Positions 8,433 to 21,000 of a stretch of DNA of 64,000 bases are shown here, one piece after another. The position numbers and the translations under genes were made by a program. Positions within the stretch are counted from its first letter, which is position 1; each line of letters opens with the position of its first letter. The stretch is from Streptomyces ardesiacus. Lineage in GTDB: Bacteria > Actinomycetota > Actinomycetes > Streptomycetales > Streptomycetaceae. The notes under the pieces were generated by a model. It was given only the letters and a program-made list of their open reading frames with translations. It had not been told where the DNA came from and made no database searches. Location: assembly GCF_003112575.1 (NCBI RefSeq), contig NZ_BEWC01000007.1, positions 248,001 through 312,000 of the forward strand, in the 5' to 3' direction.

Positions 8433-9644
8433 AGCCTTGAGACGGGGCTCCGGCGCCTTGAGGCTGAAGGCGGCGCTGCTCAGCCAGCGCCGTGCGGCCC
8501 GGGCCACCGGGCGCTCGACGAACCGCTGCACGACGTACGACAGCGCGACCAGCCCGGCGACGGTGGCGCAGACCACGACCCACGGGTCGGCCCGGTCGCC
8601 GAAGCGGTGCAGGACGTTGACGCCGATGGCGTCGTGCAGCAGGTACAGCGGGAACGTCAGGGTCCCCGCGACGGTCAGCCCGCGCCAGCGGATGCGGCTG
8701 GTCCAGCCGAGGGCGACGGCGGCGATCAGCAGGAAGAACACCGTGACGACGAGCACCAGCCAGCCGCGCCCGGGCTGCCAGGAGTCCCAGTTGAGGCGGC
8801 CCCCGTCGGGCGTCAGCAGGTAGTGCAGCGCCACCAGCCACGACATGGCGACGATGCCCCACAGCAGTGGTGTGGGCCGGTAGCGGTACATGAGGTAGAA
8901 GGCCATGCCCGCGATGAAGTACGGGGCGGACGGCGGGTTCACCAGCAGCGTCAGCAGCCGGATGTCGGCGCCGGGCGCCAGCACGGCGGCGACGGTCCAC
9001 AGCCCGCAGTAGATCACCACGCGCTGGTAGGTCAGGCCCTTCCACACCACGACCGCGAAGGTCAGGTAGAAGCACAGTTCGGGCCAGAGCGTCCAGTAGA
9101 CGGAGTCGAGGTGCTCCACGCCGAGCGGGGTCTGGAGCATCGTCAGATTGGCGAACAGCACGCGCGGGTCCGGGTGCCCGAACGGGTTGTCGGCGAAATA
9201 GATCACGCAGGCCGTGATCGCGATGGCCGCCCAGTACATGGGGTACAGCCTGGTGACGCGGGAGATGAAGAAGTCGCGCGGGGTGCGGCCCCACGCGCTC
9301 ATGCAGATGACGAACCCGCTGATCAGGAAGAAGAGTTCGACGCCGAGCCGGCCGAAGGCGAAGTAGCCGTGGGCCTCGGGGAAGACGGTGTCGACGGGGC
9401 GGTCCCAGATCGTCTCCATGGTGGAGGGCACCTGGCCGACGAAGTGGAAGAAGACCACCGACAGGGCCGCGAGGAAGCGCAGTCCGTCCAGGGCCGCCAG
9501 CCGGTTCCTGCGGACGGGGGGCCCGGCCCCGGGAACCCGCTCCCGCGCTCCGGTGCGGGGACCGGGCACCGCGTCGGCGGGTCTGTCCTCGCGCGCGTCC
9601 CGGTCGGCCGTGCCGGCCTGCTCCCTGCGCTCCGTCTGCGTCAT
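8415..9644 (-). CDS. membrane acyltransferase, acyltransferase-3 family
   Basis: A 409-residue multi-spanning O-acyltransferase. It opens the domain with RLAALDGLRFLAALSVVFFHF, carries the FFLISGFVICMS segment of the family, and has about ten hydrophobic helices through to residue 380. Such enzymes acetylate or acylate cell-surface sugars, antibiotics or lipids. The start at MTQTERR is preceded by a weak GGTGG; the open frame extends upstream but through low-complexity, unlikely residues. The last 15 residues hold a duplicated KAPEPR unit matching a 21-bp tandem DNA repeat (8422-8463). The substrate is unknown. Confidence 0.85.
   Translation of the reverse strand: MTQTERREQAGTADRDAREDRPADAVPGPRTGARERVPGAGPPVRRNRLAALDGLRFLAALSVVFFHFVGQVPSTMETIWDRPVDTVFPEAHGYFAFGRLGVELFFLISGFVICMSAWGRTPRDFFISRVTRLYPMYWAAIAITACVIYFADNPFGHPDPRVLFANLTMLQTPLGVEHLDSVYWTLWPELCFYLTFAVVVWKGLTYQRVVIYCGLWTVAAVLAPGADIRLLTLLVNPPSAPYFIAGMAFYLMYRYRPTPLLWGIVAMSWLVALHYLLTPDGGRLNWDSWQPGRGWLVLVVTVFFLLIAAVALGWTSRIRWRGLTVAGTLTFPLYLLHDAIGVNVLHRFGDRADPWVVVCATVAGLVALSYVVQRFVERPVARAARRWLSSAAFSLKAPEPRLKAPEPRR
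8422..8463. repeat. two 21-bp tandem repeats inside the acyltransferase 3' end
   Basis: 8422-8442 and 8443-8463 differ at only a few positions and encode the LKAPEPR duplication at the C-terminus. This is likely slippage and not functional. Confidence 0.7.
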
Positions 9645-9780
9645 CCAACCACCGTTCCGGGGTGTCGGCCGCGGTCCGCCGCCAAGGCCCTCCAACTTCG
9701 CTGACAGCTTGCTGCTGCTCAGCACGCGGGAATTCACACCGTTGAACGCGTCACAAAAATACGGCCGGACGGCACGCGAA

Positions 9781-9808
9781 AGGCGGCACCCCCGCACGGG
9801 TGCCGCCT
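9781..9808 (-). terminator. terminator of ppdK
   Basis: AGGCGGCACCC at 9781-9791 pairs perfectly with GGGTGCCGCCT at 9798-9808 around a 6-nt loop. Read on the minus strand the hairpin comes 85 bp after the ppdK stop and is followed by TTTCG. Confidence 0.75.
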
Positions 9809-9893
9809 CTTCTCGTGGTCCGGAGCCGCCGCCGATCGGTGAGGGTGGTCGGGTGACAGACGGCGGCTCCGGGGCTCGGTGCCCCCGCGGGGC

Positions 9894-12623
<2,730 letters not shown>

Positions 12624-13128
12624 GGGTCTCGACTCCTCGAGGACGCGGTGGCTGCCCTGACGGCGAGGAATGTACCCAGATCAAAGGCGCCTTGGTACGT
12701 CCACTTGCGCGTCGTACGCCCGTAACCACTCGTCCGCCACCGGATCGAAAGTCAAGGCTTGGCAAGCGACCGAACGCTCGTGTTTTCACCTCTTGAACGC
12801 ATGGACCCGCACACACCGAACTCGACGCTCGTTTGAGCGGCATTCTCCACGTCTGAGTTCGGTCGATGAACGATCATCGCATGGCACTCAGTGCCACTAT
12901 TTGAGAAGTGGAGCCGCCCGTGATCCGCTCATCTGAGCGCGGCTCCTATCAGAGGTGGCGAGAATCACGCTCCTGCGAGCCGCCGGATTTCACCATCCGG
13001 ACCGGTGGACGGGCGGGCGGACGGACCGGTGAACGGACCGCTCCCGCCGGACGTACGAGAGGGCGGCGGGTCCCGGCCCCCTCGCCGGGGCCCGCCGCCC
13101 ACCGGGTTTCGTACGGAAGGACCTTCGG
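12624..13128. other. structured noncoding region between ppdK and a divergent membrane sulfatase
   Basis: No gene is supported in these 505 bp. The DNA is less GC-rich than its flanks and holds several dyads. ACCGAACTC (12815-12823) pairs with GAGTTCGGT (12855-12863), enclosing a smaller CGCTC/GAGCG hairpin. TGGCACT-C-AGTGCCA (12882-12896) is a perfect 7-bp palindrome of the kind bound by TetR-type dimers. GGAGCCGC (12910-12917) pairs with GCGGCTCC (12939-12946) around an inner CGCTCA/TGAGCG stem. It presumably carries both divergent promoters; a small RNA or regulator target is possible. Confidence 0.5.
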
Positions 13129-14907
13129 GTGCCCGTCATCACGCCTTTTCGCCGGCCGCCGCGGACCGCGGACGACGCCCCCGACACCCCTGGCACCCCC
13201 GGCCCGGCCCGGCTGGAGGCCCTCCGGAGCCGCCTCGCCCACGGGCGCGTCCGGCGCACCCGGCACCCGCGGGCCGCCCTCGTCGTGCGCCGGGTCACGA
13301 CGGCCTTTTCGGCCATTCTCGTCCTCGGGGCGCTCCTGCTGCCCCCCACCCTCGCCGCCCTGGAGCCCAGCCGCTTCGCGCGGATCCCGGCGGAGGCGGT
13401 CGTCGCGGCGGTGCTGCTGCTGTGCCTGCCCCGGGGGCCGCGGCGGGCGGCGGCGGCGCTGGCCGGCGCCGCCCTGGGCGCGCTGACCGTGCTGAACCTG
13501 CTCGACATGGGCTTCACCGAGTACCTGGGCCGCGGCTTCAACCTGGTCCTGGACTGGGGCCTGCTCGACGACGCCCGGTCGTACGTGGCGGACTCGGTGG
13601 GCGGGGCGGCGGCGGCCTGGGCGGCCGTGGGCGCGGTGGCGCTGGCCCTGCTGCTGGTGGTGCTGACGGCGCTGGCGGCGGTCCGGCTCGGCGAGCTGCT
13701 CGCCGCGCACCGGGAGCGGGCGGCCCGGGCCGCGCTGATGGCGGCCACCGTGTGGATGACCTGCGCGGCGCTGGGCGTGCAGACGTTCGGCGTGCCGGTC
13801 GCCACCACCAACGCCTCCCGGGCCGCCGAGGCGCAGGCCCACCGGGTCGTGGACACGCTGCGGGACGAGGCGGCCTTCGCCAGGGAGGCGGAGGCGGACC
13901 GCTTCGGCGCCACGCCCGGCCCCGAACTCGTGCCGGACCTGCGCGGCAAGGACGTGGTCTTCACCTTCGTCGAGAGCTACGGCCGCAGCGCGATCGAGGA
14001 CCCGGTGATGGCACCGGGTGTCGGCCGGACGCTGGACGCGAGCACCGAGGCGCTCGCGAAGGCGGGCTTCCACGCCCGCAGCGGCTGGCTGACCTCGGCG
14101 ACGTACGGCGGCAGCAGTTGGCTGGGCCACTCCACCTTCCTGTCCGGCCTGTGGGTGGACAACCAGCAGCGCTACCGCACCGTCACGGCGGGCGACCACC
14201 TCACCCTCACCAAGGCGTTCGCCAAGACCGGCGACTGGGACACGGTCGGCATCATGCCCGGAGTGCGCAAGGCCTGGCCGGAGGCGGACTGGTACGGCCT
14301 CGACACGGTGTACGACGCCTCCGGCCTGGGCTACCGGGGCCCGAGGTTCAGCTGGTCGACGATGCCGGACCAGTACGCGCTGGAGGCGTTCCAGCGCCTG
14401 GAGCACGGCAGGAAGCGCGCCCGGCCGCTGATGGCGGAGGTCGTCCTCACCTCCAGCCACCAGCCCTGGGCGCCGGTCCCGCGGATGGTCGGCTGGGACG
14501 AGGTGGGCGACGGGTCGGTGTACGAGGGCATCGAGGCGTCGGGCGTGAAGGCGTCCGACGTGATCACCGACTCCGCCCGCTCGAAGGAGGAGTACGGCAG
14601 GTCGATCCAGTACTCGGTCACGAGCCTCACCCAGTGGCTGGAGCGCTACGGCACCGACGACACCGTCCTCGTCTTCCTCGGCGACCACCAGCCGATCGCC
14701 CGGGTCAGCGGGGACGGGGCGAGCCGGGACGTGCCGGTGTCGGTCGTCGCCCGGGACCCGAAGGTGCTCGACGCGATCGACGACTGGCACTGGACGGAGG
14801 GGCTGAAGCCGGCCCACGACGCCCCGGTGTGGCGGATGAGTTCCTTCCGCGACCGCTTCCTGACGGCGTACGGCTCGACACCGCACCCCACCGGGGCCGG
14901 GGACTGA
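13129..14907 (+). CDS. membrane-bound sulfatase/phosphoglycerol-transferase-like protein
   Basis: A 592-residue protein with about five N-terminal transmembrane helices (residues 45 to about 215) and a large extracytoplasmic alkaline-phosphatase-superfamily domain from about residue 275. Metal-site elements are visible: DVVFTFVESYGRS at the domain start, a Thr/Ser-rich SATYGGSSW that is the likely nucleophile loop, and FLGDHQP near the end. This layout is that of LtaS-type phosphoglycerol transferases and related membrane sulfatases acting on teichoic-acid-like polymers or lipid head groups. The GTG start follows a GGAAGGA site. The exact substrate is not readable from sequence. It converges directly on the dihydrouridine synthase gene with no gap. 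Confidence 0.82.
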   Translation: MPVITPFRRPPRTADDAPDTPGTPGPARLEALRSRLAHGRVRRTRHPRAALVVRRVTTAFSAILVLGALLLPPTLAALEPSRFARIPAEAVVAAVLLLCLPRGPRRAAAALAGAALGALTVLNLLDMGFTEYLGRGFNLVLDWGLLDDARSYVADSVGGAAAAWAAVGAVALALLLVVLTALAAVRLGELLAAHRERAARAALMAATVWMTCAALGVQTFGVPVATTNASRAAEAQAHRVVDTLRDEAAFAREAEADRFGATPGPELVPDLRGKDVVFTFVESYGRSAIEDPVMAPGVGRTLDASTEALAKAGFHARSGWLTSATYGGSSWLGHSTFLSGLWVDNQQRYRTVTAGDHLTLTKAFAKTGDWDTVGIMPGVRKAWPEADWYGLDTVYDASGLGYRGPRFSWSTMPDQYALEAFQRLEHGRKRARPLMAEVVLTSSHQPWAPVPRMVGWDEVGDGSVYEGIEASGVKASDVITDSARSKEEYGRSIQYSVTSLTQWLERYGTDDTVLVFLGDHQPIARVSGDGASRDVPVSVVARDPKVLDAIDDWHWTEGLKPAHDAPVWRMSSFRDRFLTAYGSTPHPTGAGD

Positions 14908-16074
14908 TCAGCCGCCGGAGGTGTCCAGCTCCGCGTCCTCGCCGACGCCCGCGCAGTCGTAGGGGTCCTTGAGCCAGCCGTCGGGCAGGACCACCCGGTT
15001 GTTGCCGGAGGTACGGCCGCGGGGGCCGTCGGCGCCGGCCGGCCAGGGCTGGTCCAGGTCCAGCTCGTCCAGCCCGGCGCGCAGGGCCTCCAGGGAGGAG
15101 GTGATCGCGAGCCGCTTGCGCATCTCGGAGCCGACGGCGAAGCCCTTGAGGTACCAGGCGACGTGCTTGCGGAAGTCGACGACCCCGCGCGCCTCGTCGC
15201 CGATCCACTCCCCGAGCAGCGTGGCGTGCCGCACCATCACGTCGGCGACCTCGCGCAGCGTGGGCCGCACGAAGGCGTCGGTGCGGCCCTCGAAGGCGGC
15301 GACCAGGTCGGCGAAGAGCCACGGCCGCCCCAGGCAGCCGCGTCCGACGACGACGCCGTCGCAGCCGGTCTCGCGGACCATGCGCAGCGCGTCCTCGGCG
15401 GACCAGATGTCGCCGTTGCCGAGGACGGGGATCTCGGGGACGTGCTCCTTGAGGCGGGCGATGGCGTCCCAGTCGGCGGTGCCGCCGTAGTGCTGGGCGG
15501 TGGTGCGGCCGTGCAGGGCGACGGCGCTGACGCCCTCCTCGACGGCGATGCGGCCGGCGTCGAGGTAGGTGAGGTGGTCGTCGTCGAGGCCCTTGCGCAT
15601 CTTCATGGTGACGGGCAGGCCGCCGGCGCCGGAGACGGCCTCGCGGACGATGGCGCGCAGCAGGTTCCGCTTGTACGGCAGCGCGGAGCCGCCGCCCTTG
15701 CGGGTCACCTTGGGCACCGGGCAGCCGAAGTTCAGGTCGATGTGGTCGGCGAGGTCCTCCTCCGCGATCATGCGGACGGCCTTGCCGACGGTCACCGGGT
15801 CGACGCCGTAGAGCTGGATGGAGCGCGGGGTCTCGGTCGCGTCGAAGTGAATGAGCTGCATGGTCTTCTCGTTGCGCTCGACCAGCGCCCGGGTGGTGAT
15901 CATCTCGCTCACGAACAGGCCCTTGCCCCCGCTGAACTCCCGGCACAGGGTGCGGAAGGGCGCGTTGGTGATGCCGGCCATCGGCGCCAGGACCACGGGC
16001 GGGGCGACGGTGTGGGGGCCGATCCGCAGCGGCGCGGCGGTGGTGTCGGGGGCGGGCGTGGTGAGCGTGGACAT
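14908..16074 (-). CDS. dusB: tRNA-dihydrouridine synthase
   Basis: A 388-residue FMN enzyme reducing specific uridines of tRNA to dihydrouridine. The TIM barrel shows the family signatures LAPMAGITNAPFR near the N-terminus, INFGCPVPKVTRKGGGSAL with the catalytic Cys, and GVVVGRGCLGRPWLF in the FMN-phosphate site. The start at MSTLTTP has a GGGGGA site; an ATG six codons upstream is also possible. It is the DusB type typical of actinobacteria. Its stop codon abuts that of the convergent sulfatase-like gene. Confidence 0.93.
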   Translation of the reverse strand: MSTLTTPAPDTTAAPLRIGPHTVAPPVVLAPMAGITNAPFRTLCREFSGGKGLFVSEMITTRALVERNEKTMQLIHFDATETPRSIQLYGVDPVTVGKAVRMIAEEDLADHIDLNFGCPVPKVTRKGGGSALPYKRNLLRAIVREAVSGAGGLPVTMKMRKGLDDDHLTYLDAGRIAVEEGVSAVALHGRTTAQHYGGTADWDAIARLKEHVPEIPVLGNGDIWSAEDALRMVRETGCDGVVVGRGCLGRPWLFADLVAAFEGRTDAFVRPTLREVADVMVRHATLLGEWIGDEARGVVDFRKHVAWYLKGFAVGSEMRKRLAITSSLEALRAGLDELDLDQPWPAGADGPRGRTSGNNRVVLPDGWLKDPYDCAGVGEDAELDTSGG

Positions 16075-16152
16075 TCCCCCATTGTCACGCACGCGGAGAG
16101 ATGATGTATCGGTAATTAGTTAGCCGCACTATCGAGCGGTACGATGGAGTTC

Positions 16153-17598
16153 ATGCCCGAGCTCACCCGACGCCGCCGCATGCTCGTGCTCGCCATCTGC
16201 TGCATGAGCCTGCTGATCGTGAGTATCGACAACACGATCCTCAACGTCGCCCTCCCCTCCGTCCAGCGCGACCTGCACGCGAGCACGTCGGGGCTGCAGT
16301 GGGCCGTCGACGCGTACACGCTGGTGCTGGCCGCGCTGCTGATGCTGGCGGGCTCCACCGCCGACCGCATCGGGCGCAAGCGGGTCTTCATGACCGGGCT
16401 CGTGGTCTTCACCCTCGGCTCGCTGCTGTGCTCGCTGGCCCCCGGGCTGTCCTCGCTGGTCGTCTTCCGGATGGTGCAGGCGGTGGGCGGTTCGATGCTC
16501 AACCCGGTCGCGATGTCGATCATCACCAACACCTTCACCGACCCGCGCGAGCGCGCCCGCGCGATCGGTGTCTGGGGCGCGGTGGTCGGCATATCCATGG
16601 CCGCCGGTCCGCTGGTGGGCGGCGTGCTGGTGGAGTCGGTCGGCTGGCGCTCGATCTTCTGGGTCAACCTGCCGGTGGGCCTGGCCGCCTTCCTCCTCAC
16701 CCTCCGCTTCGTCCCGGAGTCCCGCGCGCCGCGGGCCCGCCGTCCCGATCCGCTGGGCCAGTCGATGGTGATCGTGCTGTTCGGTTCCCTGACGTACGCG
16801 ATCATCGAGGCGCCGGGCGCCGGGGTCGTGAGCGTGCTGCCCTTCGCCGCCCTGGCCCTCGCGGCCCTGATCGGCCTGCTCGTCCACGAGCCCCGCCGCA
16901 CCGACCCCCTCATCGAGCTGCGCTTCTTCCGGTCGGCGCCGTTCAGCGGGGCCACCGCCATCGCCATCAGCGCCTTCGCCGCGCTGGGCGGTTTCCTGTT
17001 CCTGTCCACGCTGTACCTGCAGAACGTGCGCGGGCTGAGCGCCCTGGAGGCCGGTCTGTGGATGCTGCCGATGGCCGTGCCGACCTTCCTGTGCGCCCCG
17101 GTGTCCGGGCGGCTGGTCGGCAGCCGGGGGCCGCGTGTGCCGCTGCTGATCGCGGGCGGGGCGATGACCGTGAGCGGGGCGCTGTTCGCCGCCTTCGAGG
17201 CGGAGACCTCCGATCTCACGCTCTTCCTCGGCTACCTCCTGTTCGGCATCGGCTTCGGCTTCGTCAACGCCCCCATCACCAACACCGCGGTCTCCGGCAT
17301 GCCCCGCGCCCAGGCGGGGGTCGCCGCCGCCGTCGCCTCGACCAGCCGCCAGTTGGGCCAGGCGCTCGGCGTGGCGGTGGTCGGCGCGGTGCTGGCGGCG
17401 GGCGTGGGCGCGTCGTCGTACCGCACCGCCTTCGTCTCCGCCGCCCGCCCCGGCTGGTGGATCCTGACCGCCTGCGGCCTCGCGGTCCTCGTCCTCGGCG
17501 CCGTCACGAGCGGCCGCTGGGCCCGCCGCACGGCACAGCGGACGGCGGAGCGCCTCCAGGCGCCGGAGGTACGGGAGGCGTCCCGGACGGGGGCGTGA
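16153..17598 (+). CDS. MFS multidrug exporter, DHA2 (14-TM) family
   Basis: A 481-residue 14-helix drug:proton antiporter-type transporter. Motif D1 (SIDNTILNVALPSVQRDL) lies in helix 1, a motif A-like GSTADRIGRKRVF in loop 2-3, and a motif C-like GPLVGGVLVESVGWRSIFWVNLPVG in helices 5-6. Two ATGs are possible. 16144 would lie inside a -10-like TACGAT (16140-16145), while 16153 sits where the transcript would begin, so a leaderless message from 16153 fits better. No proper ribosome site precedes either. The DNA upstream (16112-16138) is AT-rich for this genome and probably an operator region. The substrate is unknown. Confidence 0.85.
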   Translation: MPELTRRRRMLVLAICCMSLLIVSIDNTILNVALPSVQRDLHASTSGLQWAVDAYTLVLAALLMLAGSTADRIGRKRVFMTGLVVFTLGSLLCSLAPGLSSLVVFRMVQAVGGSMLNPVAMSIITNTFTDPRERARAIGVWGAVVGISMAAGPLVGGVLVESVGWRSIFWVNLPVGLAAFLLTLRFVPESRAPRARRPDPLGQSMVIVLFGSLTYAIIEAPGAGVVSVLPFAALALAALIGLLVHEPRRTDPLIELRFFRSAPFSGATAIAISAFAALGGFLFLSTLYLQNVRGLSALEAGLWMLPMAVPTFLCAPVSGRLVGSRGPRVPLLIAGGAMTVSGALFAAFEAETSDLTLFLGYLLFGIGFGFVNAPITNTAVSGMPRAQAGVAAAVASTSRQLGQALGVAVVGAVLAAGVGASSYRTAFVSAARPGWWILTACGLAVLVLGAVTSGRWARRTAQRTAERLQAPEVREASRTGA

Positions 17599-17605
17599 CG
17601 GCGCC

Positions 17606-17845
17606 TCAGACGTAGTCGACGTACCGGCCGGCCCAGACCGCCCGCACGTCGTCCTCCTCCTCGTCGTCGTCGTCCGCGCCGTCGAGGCCGAGCGCCGCGA
17701 GCGTCTCCACGCCACGAACTCCGCGCTCCGCTCCGCCGCGCGGGCCGCGGTCCGGCCGGCGCCCGCCGCCCCCGCGGTGACGGATCGGCCGAAGTCGCTC
17801 AGCTCGACCCACGGTCCCCCCGGCGGGCCCCGCGCCGTCCGCGAC
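17606..17845 (-). pseudogene. frameshifted remnant of an acidic-tailed hypothetical gene
   Basis: Two minus-strand frames join into one plausible protein end. One frame reads WVELSDFGRSVTAGAAGAGR and runs on to SAEFVAW. The other continues VETLAALGLDGADDDDEEE and ends WAGRYVDYV before the stop at 17606. The switch falls at 17702-17715, where a missing 4-nt GTGG unit (the local sequence is GTGGCGTGG) would restore a single frame. No start codon with a ribosome site is seen upstream; the first frame is open back to a stop near 17983. I do not recognise the family. It could be a decayed gene or a sequencing error. Confidence 0.4.
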
Positions 17846-18050
17846 CGAGCACCTCCCTTGCGCGCCGGCGTCCTGACACGGGCCGGTGCTGCCGGACGGC
17901 CCGAATCTCCGCTCCGGCGCGGAGGCCACCGCGCCGGAGTCCCGGGGCCGTTCCCGGCGGTCCGGGTCGTCGTGTGCGCTCAGCGGCGACCGGATCCCGT
18001 CCGGGGGAAGCACGGACACGTCTTCCGGCCGGCGACGGCGGACCCGCGCC

Positions 18051-21000
18051 TCATCCCCTCGCGCCCTGCGGCACCGCACCGGGCGTCTCCACCGGCAACC
18101 GCTCCGCCACCTTCGGCCAGTACCGCGCGATCGCGTCCTCCACCCCCGGCAGCGCCCGCTGTCCCGCCAGGGCCAGGGCGATCGCCGCGGCCACGCCCGT
18201 CCACGCGACCGGGCCCAGCGGGGTGCAGCCGAAGAGGCGGCTGGCGCCCGGGGTCTGGACGAGGGCGACCAGGGCGGCGGCCGAGCCGAGGGACGTGACC
18301 TGGACCAGGCGGCTGTCGCGGCGGTCGGCGAGGGTCTGGGCGAGCTGGGTGCCGACGACGGCGCACAGGGCCATGGTCGTCGAACGCCGCTCCGTGCCCG
18401 GCGTGAAGCGGCCCAGCAGCCAGGCCGCGGTCGCCCCGAGTGCCGTGGTCAGCGCCCGGTGCCGGATCTGCCGGATGAGGGGCTCGCCCAGCACCGCCGT
18501 GCCCAGCGGCGCGCCCGCGTCGGCGGCCTCCTGCTCCGGGTCCCCCGTCTTGGTCACCGCGACCGCCATCGCGGGGAACAGGTCGGTGAAGAGGTTGACC
18601 AGCAGCATCTGACGGGTGGACAGCGGCGCGGCGCCGCCCAGCACCGTGCCGAGGATGCCGAAGCCGACCTCGCCCGCGTTGCCGCCGATCAGGATGGCGA
18701 TGGCGTCGGCGACGCTGTGCCACAGCGCCCGGCCCTCCCGGACCGCCTCCACCAGCACCAGCAGGTCGTCGCCCGTCACCACCAGGTCGGCGGCGTTGCG
18801 GGCGGCGGCCGAGCCGCGGGCGCTGATGCCGACGCCGATGTCGGCGGCCCGGATCGCGGCGGCGTCGTTGGCGCCGTCGCCGACCATGCCGACGACCCGC
18901 CCCGCGTCCCGCAGCGACTCGACGACCTGGAGCTTCTGCTCGGGCGCCACCCGGGCCACGACGTCCGCGTCGCGCAGCATGCGGGAGCGGGCCGTGCGGT
19001 CGGCGGCGGCGAGTTCGTCCCCGGTGACCACGACCGCGTCCTCGGGCCAGCCCAGGTCGACGGCGATGGCGTGGGCGGTCTGCGGATGGTCGCCGGTCAG
19101 CACCACGGGCCGTACGCCCGCCTCCCGCAGCCCGCGCACCAGCGCCGGGGAGGTCTCGCGGGCCACGTCGGCCAGCGCCAGCAGTCCGGTGAACTCCAGC
19201 CCGGAGGGCTGCCGTTCGAGGACGTCGGCGGCGTCCTCGCCCTGCGCCAGGGTGCGCCGCGCCACCGCGATGATGCGCAGCCCGGCGCGGGCGAGGCGCT
19301 GCGCCACCTCGGCGGTGTCCTGGGGCAGGTCCGCGCAGGCGGGCAGCACCGTCTCCGGGGCGCCCTTGACCACCAGCACCGCGGGGCCGCTCCCGCCCTC
19401 GCGTCCGACGGCGGCGGCGTAGCCCCGGGAGGTCTCGAAGGGCAGGCCCTCCTCCTGCGTCCACGCGGGGTCGTCCCCGGCCGCGTCCAGCACCGCCTCG
19501 TCTGTGGCGTGGGTGGGCCGGCCGCCGCCGTCGCCGTTCAGCCGGGGGCAGGCGCGCGCGGCCGTCCGTACGGCGTCGGCCGCCTCGGGGTCGCCCGCCC
19601 GGCGGACGGTGCCGTCGGGGCCCGCGACACGCGAGAGCCGCAGCGCGTTCTCGGTGAGGGTGCCGGTCTTGTCGAAGCAGACGGTGTCCATCCGGCCGAG
19701 CGCCTCCAGCGTGCGCGGGGTGCGCACCAGGACGCCCCGGCGGCTCAGCCGGCGGGCCGCCGCGAGCTGCGCCACCGTCGCCACCAGCGGCAGCCCCTCG
19801 GGCACGGCGGCCACCGCCACCGACACGCCTCCGGCGACGGCCTGCCGGATCGGCGCCCCGCGCAGCAGCGAGAGACCGGTCACCGCGGCCCCGCCCGCCA
19901 GGGTGAGCGGCAGCGCCTTGCGGGTCAGTTCCTGGAGCCGCGCCTGCACCCCGGCAGCCGACGGCGTACGGGCCGCCAGCGCGACCGCCCGCGCCGCCTC
20001 GGTGTGGTCGCCGGTGTCGACGACGACCGCCCTCGCCCGCCCGGCGACCACGGTCGTGCCCTCGAAGACCATGCAGTACCGTTCCGCGACCGGGGCCCGG
20101 GGTGCCGGGTCCACGCACTTGTCCACCGGCAGCGACTCACCGGTCAGCGCGGACTCGTCCACCTCCAGGCCGTCCTCCCACAGCAGCCGCGCGTCGGCGG
20201 GCACGACGTCGTCGGCCTTCAGCTCGATCACGTGGCCGGGGTGCAGCTTGGCCGCGTCCACGATCCACGGCTCGCCCCGCGCGGGAGCCTCCCCGGCGGC
20301 CTCCGGCGGGCCGTCCCCGGCCGGCGCCGCGGTCCCGCCGTCCGGCGACGGGCCTGCCGCGGCCGGTGCCGGCCGGTCCGCGCCGCCGGTCCCTCCGGCT
20401 CCGGCGTACTCCCCCGTCGCCCCGGGCGCACCGTGGCCGTTGCGCCCGTTCGCCGGCGCGAGGTCCTCCGTCAGGCGCGCCTTCTGCTTCTGCTCCGCCA
20501 GCAGTCCGGACAGCGCCCGCTCCGCGCGCAGCCGCTGGAAGCCGCCGACCAGCGCGTTCAGGTCGAGGGCGCCGACGACGAGCATCGCGTCGACGACCGA
20601 CCCGAGGATCGCGGAGGCGGCCGAGCCGACCGCCAGGACCGGGGTGAGCGGGTCGTCCAGTTCCCCGCGCACGGCCCGGGCGAGCTGCCACGACCAGCGG
20701 GCCGGGGCCAGCACGCGCACCCGGCCCGCCCGTCCGGCGGCCGTCCGCAGCCGGGCGACGGCCTCTTCCACGACGGTCGGCTCCGGCTCGCGTTCCCGCT
20801 CCAGCCGCTCCCGTACGTCGTCGGGATCCAGCGCGTGCCACGCCACCCGGGGCCGGGGGTGCGGGGCGCGGGCCATCGCCACGCCCAGCGCGGCCCGGGA
20901 CCCCGACAGCAGGGCCACCGCCGCGCTCGCGTCCACCGGCGCGTGCCGCATCCCCAGCAGCGACGACACGCCGCCCCGGCGCCTGCCGCGCGCCTCCCCG

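Noticed and set aside
12882..12896. Reading the TGGCACTCAGTGCCA palindrome as a CIRCE element
   Set aside because: CIRCE has a 9-bp arm and 9-bp spacer (TTAGCACTC-n9-GAGTGCTAA); this palindrome has 7-bp arms and a 1-bp centre, and no chaperone gene is near.
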